A stretch of DNA of 64,000 bases from Galbula dea (lineage: Eukaryota > Chordata > Aves > Piciformes > Galbulidae), in NCBI GenBank assembly GCA_013399015.1, contig VWZX01001674.1, positions 372,240 to 436,239 of the forward strand. The letters run 5' to 3'. How positions within the stretch are numbered: the stretch's first letter is position 1; every line of letters starts with the position of its first letter. Below the pieces are notes generated by a model. The model was not told the DNA's origin, did not search any database, and was given only the letters and a program-made list of their open reading frames with translations. The translations under genes were made by a program, and so were the position numbers. This document shows, piece after piece, positions 1-11,160 of the stretch.

Positions 1-1221
1 TTCAGATGACATTGATATAGGCTGTTAAAGACAGTCTGAGTATAATTAAAGACACCTGCCAGCATTTCCTCATTTAAATGTTTGAAGTTGGGAAGGAAAT
101 AGCTGATTTGAAACATCTGGGCAAATGTAAGTGAAAAAAACAAAAAGAAAAAATGAAAAGCAAGCCACATCATACTATCACTCTTTGTGGGCTGGCTGCT
201 TGAGTGGTAGCACATCCTCCTGTGTTACGTCCACAGTTACAGGCTTCCTGTACTCCCCCTGGGGAACCAGAGTTTCAGAAGGTGAAAGGAGTCATGTTTC
301 CTGGATCTTGCTTTTCAGAGTATGACATATTTTTCTCCTTCAAACCACAGAATCAGTAGTGATGCCTTCAAAAGGAGGGCTAAGAGCTTTTTCCCTGTTT
401 TTATTACACTGGGACGTCTTAGCACAGTGCATTGATTTTATTTAACACTTTTATAGGCACAGATAGTGGCTTCATGCTGAAGCTCGTAAACTTTCATAGC
501 TCTGCCTCAGTGCTTAACTAACTTCTATGGGCACTAACACCATGGCAGCTATGCAAGTGAGATGAGAAGAAAAACTATATAATGAAACTAATGAATAAAT
601 GGTTGACAATAATTTAAAACATCTATAAACTGCAATGCTTGACAGCATAGATGCCTAAGTGCTAGAAGACATATTCTAGATATAATTTATGAGAGTACTT
701 TCTCACTCATGTGGGCTAGAAGAGATTCTAAATGCTGCAGTTCAAACATTAGAGAGGAAAGTCCTGTAATTTAGAAAATATGTGGTCATCTTCTTGGATT
801 AATGCCAATATCCATTAAACATTAAGGAAAATGTGTATCCAGCATTATAAGGGACATAAAAACCCCCAAAACGCCAACAAAACTTTAGGAGGTTGGAGAC
901 AATACTTTACTGACATCCCTAGGACCAATCCAAGACTTCCCAAAGAAATTTTTTGACATTTCAGACATATGCAACCACATTCTTGGTGATTGCAGTCACA
1001 AACTTCACATGACCACTGAGAAGTACTTTGTCATCTTGTGCATCTAAACTGGTACATGTAGACTCAACAGGACAAATTAACTTGGCAGAATCTCCAGTCT
1101 GCCTTACCCAGACTAATTCTAGTACAAGAGGCAGATCTAGCAGACCTACAGCAACTTTATGTGACAGATTTCAGCCCCTCTGCTGTTAAAATTGGGTAAG
1201 ACTATAGGACATTTCTGATAT
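1..1221. other. Unique AT-rich DNA, no gene seen
   Basis: No open frame with a coding look, no repeat that I recognise and no RNA gene. A short A/C-rich patch lies near 855-885. The 64-codon open frame at 131-325 has a lysine-rich, low-complexity start and no splice or family signal, so I treat it as chance. Confidence 0.5.
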
Positions 1222-1400
1222 GAAGATTAATATTTATAATTTATTTATAATAAATATTTTGGTAGCATATGTAAATATTTAATATACAGCTATTAATATA
1301 AATAATTAGTATATAATATGTAATTATATAACAAATATATAATAAATATTTATTTAATATTTATTTATACTGTTTATTAATAATAATTAATTAATTGACA
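1222..1400. repeat. AT-only low-complexity tract
   Basis: About 180 bases made almost entirely of A and T, with repeated units of the AATATTTA and TTTATTTATAATAAATA kind and short inverted repeats (for example AATATTTA arms at both ends of 1228-1258). It looks like degenerate simple-sequence DNA able to unwind or form small cruciforms. No gene overlaps it. Confidence 0.8.
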
Positions 1401-2851
1401 ATGTAACTATTGCACTGGGGAGAGACCTCCTACAAATCTTTACATATTGTTAAATATACTATCAATTTGTGGGGAAGAATAAAGAAAAAAAACCAACAAG
1501 CAACAACAAGGGAAACAAGGATGAAAGAGAGAAAGTAGAAAAAAACTATGAAACCCAAGCCAGTAAATTGTCTCTCTCCTATCAAAGTAAAGCATTTCTG
1601 TTTTCTGAAATCCTTTCATGTGAACATATTTCACAGCCATTTGTCTAAATTGGTGCTTGTGTTGTAGACAAATCACCTTCTAATGGCTGAGAAAACCTAA
1701 TGATGTCCTGTAGTTTAAAACAATCCATCTTCTGCTGACGTCATGAGCATTAGCAGTTTCAGAAAAAATGCTTAAGAAACTGTTTTCTGTGATGGGATCA
1801 TTGATTCAAAAGTATGCAATAAATACAGATTACAATAGTACAATAAATGCAGATTTAAGTTTTTTTTAAGGATAAATTGCTTTTAATGCTGTGCCACCAA
1901 TCTGAGGGCAATTCTTCCTTTATTTCAGTATATTTCATGAAATACTGGTGTTTAAGTTGGTCTGACTTTGGGGAAAGGAGGTTTTATTCTTTTATCATAT
2001 TTGCTTTTGTCCCATAGTTTGCCTTTTGGATCATTTTGAAACTATTCTTCACAGAACACTGAGGTATGCTGAAATGACAGGAACAAAGATACCCATGTTA
2101 ATCCATTCTTCCTGACACAAATATTAAACATGTTGAGCTTACCCCACTGAAGCATAAGGAACACCTGTAATGGTGACATTTACAAAGCACATAGTTCATG
2201 TGTCAGCCAAGGAGAACTGTTACAGAGTTACACAAAGAGGAAGTGAAAGAGCAAATCAATGTTGTTAAGCAGGAGCAGAGCCAGACTGAGATTACTTTTC
2301 CAGATTTGGGTATCATGACTCCTTTTTGCTCCTTCCTCCAGTATTTTGAGGTTAATTTTCCTTTTCATGAAAATTCACTGCTGTACAGAGGAAATAAATA
2401 TGCTATCGCTCCCTCAACAGTCTAAGTGACCTGGAGATTTTACTCTTATGGATCAGTATAATTCGGAATAATCAAAGTGAATAGTTTGAGCTCTGCTCTG
2501 CGGTGGCACAGCACACTATAGCCTCAATCAAATCCTCTTTTCTCCAGATGATACTGGAATCAGTGTACTGAGGAAAAGTTCCTTTCCTCAGTCAGTGTCA
2601 GTTCTGTTATTAGAAAGCTGCTCCTTCATAGGACAGCATCACAATGCAGCTACCTAACATTACTATTTTAGGTTATGAATCACGAAGGATGAACAAATAG
2701 GTGACAAACTCTCCACTGAATACAGGGTGAGCTGCTGAAATTTACTGATCTGGGTTTACGGGGGGTGGGGAGAATGAAACAGCACGATGAAGTGCTAGTT
2801 TATCAGGCAAGTTTATCTAGTTAGAACAACAGAACAAAACAACAGAAGAAC
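1401..2851. other. Unique DNA; one weak exon-like segment
   Basis: No recognised repeat or gene. The only stretch with a coding flavour is 2207-2309 on the plus strand: an AG at 2205-2206, then 34 open codons rich in Glu, Lys and Gln, then a GT at 2310-2311. The pyrimidine tract is poor and the donor is weak, so it is recorded here rather than as a gene and discussed under findings. Confidence 0.4.
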
Positions 2852-3100
2852 ATCAGAATAAAACATTTAGGTTGGAAGAAACCTCAAAGATCATTGAGTC
2901 CAACCATAAACCCAGTACTGACATGTCACCACTAAACCATGTCCCTCAGAACCACACCTGCACATTTATTAAACCTCTCCAGGGATGGTGACTTTACTTC
3001 CTTAGGCGGACTCTTCCAGGGCTTGATGACCCTTTCAGGTAAGAAATTATCTAACTTTAACACCCCTGGTGCAACTTGAAGCAGTTTGCTCTTTTCCTAT
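2852..3100 (-). mobile_element. CR1 LINE 3' fragment, minus strand
   Basis: Read on the minus strand this ends in a CR1-type 3' block: on the plus strand TTTAGGTTGGAAGAAACCTC, then AAGATCATTGAGTCCAACC, then the recognisable CCATGTCCCTCAGAACCACA and CCTCCAGGGATGGTGACTT-like segments. These follow the order of an avian CR1-Y/C-like 3' region from memory. The copy is 5'-truncated and diverged, with no open frame. Its 5' end abuts another CR1 fragment in the opposite orientation. Confidence 0.8.
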
Positions 3101-3244
3101 TAAATCTCCTTCCTTAGAGATTTCCAAAACCACACAGGACAAGGCCTGGAGCACACTCACCCAACTTTAAAGCTAACTATTCTTTGAGTAGGGGTAGGAT
3201 TAACAACCTTAGGTCAAGGAATCGCTGCAGGACAACATGATTCT
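3101..3244 (+). mobile_element. CR1 LINE 3' fragment, plus strand, diverged
   Basis: The plus strand reads CTTAGAGATTTCCAAAACCA, ACAAGGCCTGGAGCA and TTTGAGTAGGGGTAGGATTA. This parallels the end of CR1 elements (the segment encoding the last residues of ORF2, then the GCAGGGGTTGGACTAGATGA-like untranslated part). It is strongly diverged and truncated at both sides. It lies head to head with the minus-strand CR1 at 2852-3100, so the two came from separate insertions. The boundary between them is accurate to about 10 bases only. Confidence 0.55.
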
Positions 3245-4989
3245 TCCTCACCTCTCCTGCATCCAGACTTTTGTCCATTTCCCATTTTGGCTAAGGTGAG
3301 ACTCTGCAGACCCAGGTAGAGCCTCCTTTCTTCCCTTGGTTCTCATAGGCTCAAGGAGTAACTCTGCTATACCACAGGCTTCCTCAGACAGCCCAAACCC
3401 AGCCTCTGCCCTCTGCTCTGCACACAGCCTGTACACAGCCAGACCAGGGATCAGCAGCAAGAGGGCTAGAACCACAACTGATGGTTTCACTGGTGGCCTA
3501 AGCTGGATTTGAGAGCTGGTCCCCAGAGATGAACTCTGACATGTTAAAAAAGTTCAGTGCTTAGCCACTGAAATATCACAGGGCTAAGTAGCAGGAATTG
3601 AATGAGTGATGATCTTAACCCCTAGACTAAAGTCTGCAAGTTCACAGCTGACATGTGCAGACAAATGATTAAAACACAGTGAAAGAAAGAACAAAAGCTA
3701 GTATGGAAGGAAATAAGGATGAAAACCTAGACTGATCTATTAAACGGTTGATGTTAAATCAATCTGAAAAAGCTGTTATCAGAATCAATTCTGAGCTTGA
3801 TTGTGGGTAACCTTTTCTCTATTGCTGTGCATACCTGGTGTAGTTCTCCTGTTTTGTACCTGAGTAAGTGTTAAACTCAAGGGAATTAATTAATCTGAAC
3901 TGGCCTCTGTGCTAACATGAGAATAACTGAAGCAGTCCCAAGAGAAACTGATGACTGAATAAACACAATCAGAACAAAGTGTAGGTTCAGTGCTTAAACT
4001 TACTGGTTAGAATTTACTCACATATGGTTAAACCTCATACTCAATTTATATGGGATAGTTAGCATGGGTCTTAATATCAGAAATTATCTATGGAACCTTT
4101 ATCTGGCCAGATACCAGAGCCCAACTACTTATTTCCTCCCCCACCTTTGCAACCTAGTCACTGGACTCTTCCTACTCTTCAGCTGACTATATGATTAATG
4201 AGTTACCCTAACAAAATTTAAGCAGCAACTTAATGAAAGATTAAAAAAAAATGGTGATAATTAACAAAATAAAAGACTGAGTTATACGTTAAATGTCTCT
4301 GAGTCAGAAGAGAAAAGTATAAGATGGCAGCATAACATCCAGTAACTGCTCATTGTGTTTCCAAAGGGAAAATTTTACAGGAATATTTCCTCCTCTTTAT
4401 CTCTTCTAGTGTTTGGTTTCTTCAAGGGAAAGGCAAATCTGCAGATGCACATGCAATATGGCATTTCTGCACAAAATTATTGCATGGATGTAGAAAAGTT
4501 TAAAGAAAGCCAGTCTGGCATACATTGTTTGTTTTTGTAGGATACAGCCATAGAGTTTGCTACGAAAGGAAGAAACTGAAACTATTTCAGGTGATTAACT
4601 GACCATTCAGAATCAAACATTTGCATTTGATTCATAAACTGAAAAAAAAAGAAAAATTATAAAGCTTTTTGTCATATTGATTCAAATAGAAAGAACATTC
4701 AAGAATGTTTTGATGTGCCTTTGGCTATTTGGTGACAGAGTACAAGATTAAACAGATTAAATGAATTATTCAACGGGAATTTTTGTTCAACTCTGAAGGA
4801 AATTCATTGGAAAAGTTACCACTGTATAAACTTGAAACAAAAATGATATTGAAATATGCAGGAAAAATGCTGAGAATGCATTATTTGTTTATGAGGCAGA
4901 AAGGAACAATACACTTCCATTACTCTGCAAAATAGGACCAAGATTGAGACAAACCTATGTAGCCAAGGGTAGGGCACAGGGGCAAAACC
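3245..4989. other. Unique DNA, no gene seen
   Basis: No supported gene. A GC-richer patch at 3250-3530 holds an 80-codon open frame on the minus strand with a hydrophobic N-terminus, but its first codon is GTG and not ATG, so it is not a credible eukaryotic signal peptide start. The rest is AT-rich and unremarkable. Confidence 0.5.
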
Positions 4990-5417
4990 TACATGAGGGA
5001 AGATTTTCCATTGTATCACAGGCTGAAGGAATTGGGGTTGTTCAGCCTGGAGAAGAGAAGGCTTAGAGGCGACCTTATAGTGACCTTTCAGTACCTGAAA
5101 GGGGATTATAGGGCAGAAGGAGAGAGACTTTTCTCCTGGTCTGATTGCAACAGGACATGGGGGAATGGCTACAAGCTGAAGGAGGAGAAATTTAGGTTGG
5201 AGATTAGAAGGGGGTTCTTTACCCAAAGGGTGGTGGGGCACTTGAACAGGTTGCCCAGAGAGGTTGTGGAGGCCCCATCCCTGGCAGTGTTTAAGGCCAG
5301 GCTGGATGTGGCCCTGGATGACCTGGTCTAGTGCATGTGGCGTCCCTGCCCATGGCAAGGGGGTTGAAACTAGATGATCTTTAAGGTCCCTTCCAACCTG
5401 AGCCATTCTATGACTCT
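4990..5417 (+). mobile_element. CR1 LINE 3' end, plus strand
   Basis: A 5'-truncated CR1. It starts inside the end of ORF2 (residues of the GLFSLEKRRLRGDL type at about 5035-5075, then TFQYLKGDY, NGYKLKEEKFRLEIRRGFF and LNRLPREVVEAPSLAVF). An uninterrupted frame of 112 codons runs from 4993 to a stop near 5331. After it comes the short 3' untranslated part with GGGGGTTGAAACTAGATGAT and the terminal CATTCTATGAC repeat unit. In full-length CR1 this part of ORF2 lies downstream of the reverse transcriptase. This copy has no endonuclease or reverse transcriptase and cannot move by itself. The intact frame suggests moderate age. The long minus-strand frame at 4816-5433 is its antisense shadow. Confidence 0.92.
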
Positions 5418-6649
5418 TGCCAAATAATAGCAATGGTGTAAATTTACTGCTACTCTTTCATCAATTCAGCTTTTGTGATTAACTATTTTTCCCTTGTCTT
5501 TATTTCAGCGAAAAGCAACAAAGAAGAAAAAAGGAAGAAGATAAAAAAATATTAGAACATCTGAAAATAATGTTTTGAAATCAAAGTGTTTTGGAACTGA
5601 TATGATCAGGAACAAGACTCAGTTGGGTTTTGAGTTTTAAAAAAGTTGTAAAATGTCATTATTATATCAGAAGTCTCATAAAAATTGATGTGTTCTCTTA
5701 AAATCACAGTGATGCGAGTCCTGTGATTGTGTAAGGATCCCAGGTTTTCTTATTTTGACATTATATTTACAAGATACAAATCTTCATACATAAAACATCT
5801 GTACATGTGATCTTTCCTAAAACTTCATTTCTCTAAAAACCTTTGAATTAGCAATTTTATTTTCAGTCCTTTCTGTAAATTAACTATTTCTCTTTTATAA
5901 ACATTGTGTTCGTTTTATGTGGCCAAAAGATACACAGTTTCTCAGTGAATTGCGGTAGCTGAATCCAAACTGTGTGTGGTGAAATGCAATGGGATAAACG
6001 AAAATGGCTTTTTAAATTAGGTATGTTAAATAATATCTTAAGCAACCTCTTTATTCTCCTGTTATAAAGTGTCATTTGTCCATGAACAATCATGCATCTT
6101 TACCACTGGAGTTAATTTGACTTGAAACAAGAGTTCTTTGGTAGAAAGAAGAAGACTCAAAGGAAGAATAGTAAAACAAAGTCCTCCTCAAAGGAGTCTT
6201 TTACAATCTCCTCATTTGGATGGCTACAGAAGGAGAATTTCATACCTTCTGGGCACTTCAGTTTTGATACAGATGGTGCTATATCGTGCAGCAATTTACA
6301 TCAACACCTTGAACTTGTCTCCTTTTCAGCCCTGAGCTTAGCCAAAAATAGTCTGTCATTTCCTCAAAGGTAGTCATTATCTCAGAGTTGGACTTTTTTA
6401 TGACAAGAAAACATTAAAGTTCATGAACATTGCTCTGCTGGATTCCTCTCTGAACTGTGCTCTTGTTAGTAACCAAGCCTCATCATACAGCACCTATGCC
6501 TTCATTTGAATGGATATGCATGCTTTTGACAATGAAAGTACATAGAATAAGTAACTTAGATATACATTCTCTGAATTTTAGAGCACTAAAACTCCATCCA
6601 TATAATATGCAAAAAAGACAGATTTATACATTTAGGGATTTTACATTAG
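5418..6649. other. Unique DNA; exon-like purine-rich segment at its start
   Basis: A strong splice-acceptor-like run (TTTTTCCCTTGTCTTTATTTC followed by AG at 5507-5508) precedes a purine-rich stretch at 5509-5578. All three frames stay open for 11 to 22 codons there, so base composition alone could explain it. No AATAAA was found within several hundred bases downstream. An 83-codon frame at 6122-6373 begins with TTG and has no recognisable domain. No gene is called. Confidence 0.4.
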
Positions 6650-6790
6650 AAAACAAAAACACAAACCAAAACCCAACAAACCAACGAGAGAGGAAAACCC
6701 AAGCCCCTCCTAAAACCTTTCATTTTATTTCGCTTCTGGTTTGTGCTCATATATGTGGGTGTGGTATTTTTTTTTATTTTTTTTTTTTTA
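6650..6790. repeat. A/C-rich tract and T-rich run
   Basis: A purine/C-biased stretch of ACAAACCAAAACCC-type units at about 6651-6710 is followed, after some 60 ordinary bases, by a nearly pure T run at 6767-6789. Both are simple-sequence DNA. Open frames crossing them on either strand are artefacts of composition. Confidence 0.75.
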
Positions 6791-9700
6791 GTATTCTTAA
6801 CAGAGAAGCAGACATAAAGCAGATCCAGCATGTGATAGTATTTGACACATGATTCATCAAGAGTAAACAGTGGCAGATGGAAGCTTGCAGATAAACTCTC
6901 ATTGCCTAAAATAAGCTGCCTGGACTCTCACATATCCACAGGGAATCACACAGGAAGGTTATAGGGAGGTCAGAGTCCAAAAGATGAGCATATCCATAAA
7001 GAATGATTGAGACTCTGCTTTGACCAGATTTAACAATTGGCGTTTTCTGTAGGATTATCCTATGAATCTCACATACCTTTGGCATATTTATAATATTCCA
7101 ACTCCTAAAATCCTGTGATTGTTACATTACTTATATAAAATATCACTTATGAGAACCAAAAATACTTAGAAGAAAAAGAAAACAATATATTTTTTGGCCT
7201 CAATAAATTTCAGGCTGATTTTATAATTTGTTCGGTCCTGAATACTTGATGTCCACACTGCTGGGAAGGGAAGACAGGACAAAGGTTGCTAATGTAACAG
7301 GATTCTTACCTTTCTGAGGTTGCTATCCTCATCCTGAGGACATGCAGCTTAAAATAAACCACTTCTTAGCATTGTAGTGTTGCCTAAAGTGTGCCACGGT
7401 GGAAGTGCTTGCTATGCTGACTGTGGTGCCTCTCTTCCTTCTTTTGTATGCACCTGGTGCAATGGTGAATTAGCAGGTGCTAAGTATTATCGGATGCTAA
7501 GCTTATCAGAAGCAGCCTCCAGTGGAGTTGCTTGGCTCTAAGAGCAGCTGTGCATGATAAACCATTACTTTTCTCTAAAGGCTTGTTTTAAAGACCTTTC
7601 TAGCCAAAAGGACTCTCCTTCTGGATCAGGTGCAATATCCAAATTCTGCAGTTCCCATTCAGACTAATGCTGTAAATAGAATGACACACCTGAATCACTC
7701 TATGGAGTAAAAGTCGCAGGGTCAGAATCCCAGGCAATGAAGTTTAAACCATGCAAAAACCTCCCCTTATGAAACAAAGAACCAAAGCAGATGTTACAAC
7801 TTGTCTTTGCATTCATTTATTACTCCACATTTTTGTAGAAGGATTTGGATTCACCCTTTTTTAGTGTCATGTAGCAGTGATTATGTTTAGTCAGTAAATT
7901 TAAGCATGTTTATGGCAAGTTGAGATCCAATCTTATAAGGTATAAAAAATTCATTACATTTAAATATTCATTTTTAGAAACTGGATTTCTATTTGTGATA
8001 ACAGAAATCAGTACAAGCAGGCAGATAAAATATATTAGGAACATAATTCAGAAGAAAAAGAAAAACAATAGAAAGTCTTTACATGTGTCTGATTTACTAA
8101 AAAATGCATAAGGACAAGGATATGAAGCTAGCTTTGAGAAAATGTAATAGCTCACTGCAGAAATCAGACATACCCAGTTGAAAACACCTCCCTGTTAAAC
8201 ACAAAGGTCACCAGCTTATATAGGAATCGTTGATGGTGTTTCCTCAAGGAGCAAGCATCTGTCAGTTATATCTGCAGTGCCCCCTTAAGGAGTGCAGCTA
8301 TGCTGGGAGGCAGCCACATTCTTTGCAGCATCCCCTATTCCTGGTTTCTCACTGCTGGAACACAGCCTAGCTCCCTTCTTTCCAGACACTTGAGTTTCTT
8401 TTCATAAAAGATCAGGACAAATAGGGGGATTGGGACCATCCATGTTTCTTCCCATTATGCAGCTAGAACACAGCTAAGAGGCACATCTGGGTCCCAGAAC
8501 CACAGAGCAAGCACAGCTCACAGTTTTGACACAGTTGTAATTGCGGTTGATGTAGGAAGTAACTTACACATACTCTGATACCTCAAGAAGTCTGATTTAA
8601 ATGCCTGGAGACAAGGTTATAAAGATATAGTTTATCCTCATAAAGGAAGACTGGATCTTCAGAGGCTCAGGATATGAAAATGAGGTTTAAAGACTTTCTT
8701 CATTCTGCATCAGATCTATGCTTATAGACAGTGTGAAACATATTACTAGCTGATGGTTGTGGGGTGACCTTAGCCCAGACCCCAAAAGAAAAACAATAAC
8801 ATCCTCTAGTCTTATCACTGTTCAGAACCCAGGGTAGTCTCAAAGGAGAAACTTCAAGGATAGAGAAAAATGTGTTTTGTAATGATGTCCCTCTGGAGCA
8901 ATACTGAGCTGTGTTTGGAGGGCAATGTGAGGAAACTTGGGCAGCTACCACAACCATAATTTGTAGATAAAAACACAGGGACTAGCTGTCATTTTTCTTC
9001 AGTGCTAGAACTGCACTGTTTATTAAAATTAACATTAAGATCCCCATGTAGATTCCTAAAAGATTTGCCACATAGATGAAAAACTGTATCTGCAATTTAT
9101 TAATAACATTTTTACATGCTACCTCAATTAAAAAGGTTATTCCAGTTTAAGACTCTGTCATCAACCAGGAATAGATGTAATTTATTGATTGATCACTTAC
9201 TAAAAAAATTCATCTCTAATGAATTTAAAACTCTACATAGAGAGACTCAGAAAATCAATAACAAGACAGAAAATAACATGAGAGAAGATGCTTCTGTTTA
9301 TTTTAAAATACAGATACTGTTTCCTGTCTATAGACTTCCATTTGCTGTTGATCTAATATTACAGTTACCAAAAAGTAGGTGGATGAAAGGCACATAAAAC
9401 AATGAAAAGTTTTGTAAAATAGGAATAAGTAGACGAAACTTTATTGTACTTTAATAATGCATAGCACATACTACAGAAATTAAGGATAGTTACCAGACCT
9501 TTTAATCAGAGAAAAAGGCAGTTCATGATTTAGATCACCACCATGTCTCATGATTCCCTTCTCTTAAGAGTAATATGTTAAGCAAAGGAATCTCTGACAA
9601 CATATCAAGCATCTCCAAGTGATACCTCTCCACAGTATGGAAAAGAACCTGAATCTTTGCCTTTCTTCCTTCTCTTTCCAGATCCCGCAGTATTGCATCC

Positions 9701-11040
9701 AATAGCTTGTAGAGATATTAGGAAGGCAAATAGATAAAGTGAAAGAAAACCATCAAGTCAAATTGCTTTGCATCATAAACACTCTCTTTTATTTCTCATT
9801 TATCTGCCATTTAGGCCTTTTTACCCCATTTTCAAGGCCTGCCATAACTCTGCTGTAGTTTAATCTGTTGTTCTCTCCACAGTCTAGCTAGTACACCTGT
9901 GTTCTAAACCTCTCTTTTAATAAACATTTTTATCTCCTTTCTTACTTCATCTGACACTCTTTCTTTTACCTGTGAGCTAGCTTAAGCTTCACCTTTGCCC
10001 TCTCCCTTGGTCCATTGCAAGGACATGGGTATACACATGCTTACAGAAGACATGGGACAAGTCACTGCACATCTGCTGAGCCTTAGTCCATGAACACACC
10101 ACTAGTTTGAACTCATTAGTGGAGTCCACTTTCACTGAGAGCTAAACTTGACTTTGTCACAGCTACATTTTGAGTTTAAAATCATCTTCATTGTTCAGAC
10201 ATCATTGCTGGACTTCACCATTTCTATTTCAACTGCTGTGAATATCATGTTTTAATGAACACTATTGATGCACAATGGGTACTATTTCAGAATACAGTCT
10301 AAGCTAAACTGAGATATGACAGGACTGGTGAATGTTATTCAAATATTTCTTTAAATGCAAAGGAAAGAAAGAAATATTTGCCTTCTCTTCTTAGAGGAAT
10401 TCAAACCCAAGTGGTGAGGCATCATTAGCTTTCATCCTAAAAGTTTAACCGACAAAAAATTGGGGAAAAAATGTACCCTATGCTGGTAGGAGGAACACAA
10501 AGCTGTCTACTGAAATGTTACTATCTTGCATCTGTAAAAGAAAATGCAAGTAATCATTGATGACACATGAAAGAAGAATCTCTGCTAAGAAAATCCAGCT
10601 GTATTCTCTACTATGGCTAATATTCATCCTTTTGTCTTTTAACAAAATGAATTCCTAGACAAGACATTGAAAATGGGATTGATGGAACATCCTTTTCTCC
10701 CAGAAAAGACAAGAAAGAGAAGATTACCTACAGAAATTCAAGCAAAAAAAAAAAAAATCCTTTAATGTGGTGCATTTTCCTTTGAATATGTGAATAACAG
10801 AAACATTTATTTTACATATGGGTAATCTGAGAGAGATTTAGCCTCTTAGTATTGAAAAAGCAGTAGAAAGGCCTATGTGTCAGGGCAAAAAGAAGGAGTA
10901 TGTAACATTAAACAGTACTTGTGTTAAGGATATCTGAAGAAGGGGTAAGGGTCTTGACAAATAATTGAGGTAAAACTCCACAGGTTAATTCACCAGAATT
11001 GTGTCTTGGAGCAGATCTCCACAGCTGGAGTTAAGAGCCA
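6791..11040. other. Unique AT-rich DNA, no gene seen
   Basis: Scanned on both strands: only short chance frames, a poly(A) run of 14 bases at 10744-10757, and no repeat family I can name. The region 9890-10010 is pyrimidine-rich with an AATAAA, but without other LTR or gene signals. Confidence 0.5.
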
Positions 11041-11160
11041 TTTTTGTGTTTCTTTTGTGGGTTGGTTGTGTTTGGGTTTTGGTTTTGGATTTTTTTTTTT
11101 GGTTTTGTGTTTTGTTTTGGGTTTTTTTGCTGAGGTTTGTTTGGGTTTTTTTTTCTTTCC
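11041..11160. repeat. G/T-only low-complexity tract
   Basis: About 120 bases in which the plus strand is almost only G and T (units like GGTTTTGG and GGGTTTTTTT). It is simple-sequence DNA with strong strand asymmetry. The open frames on both strands here (Phe/Trp/Val-rich on plus, Lys/Thr/Gln-rich on minus) simply translate the repeat. A similar tract occurs at 46208-46357. Confidence 0.85.

Noticed and set aside
3248..3490. Minus-strand 80-codon frame with a signal-peptide-like start
   Set aside because: The first codon is GTG, with no ATG and no splice context; the hydrophobic stretch comes from a CTG/GCT-rich patch and matches no family I know.
4816..5433. 205-codon minus-strand open frame, the longest in the window
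   Set aside because: It is antisense to the CR1 copy at 4990-5417; the CR1 reading explains the sequence fully.
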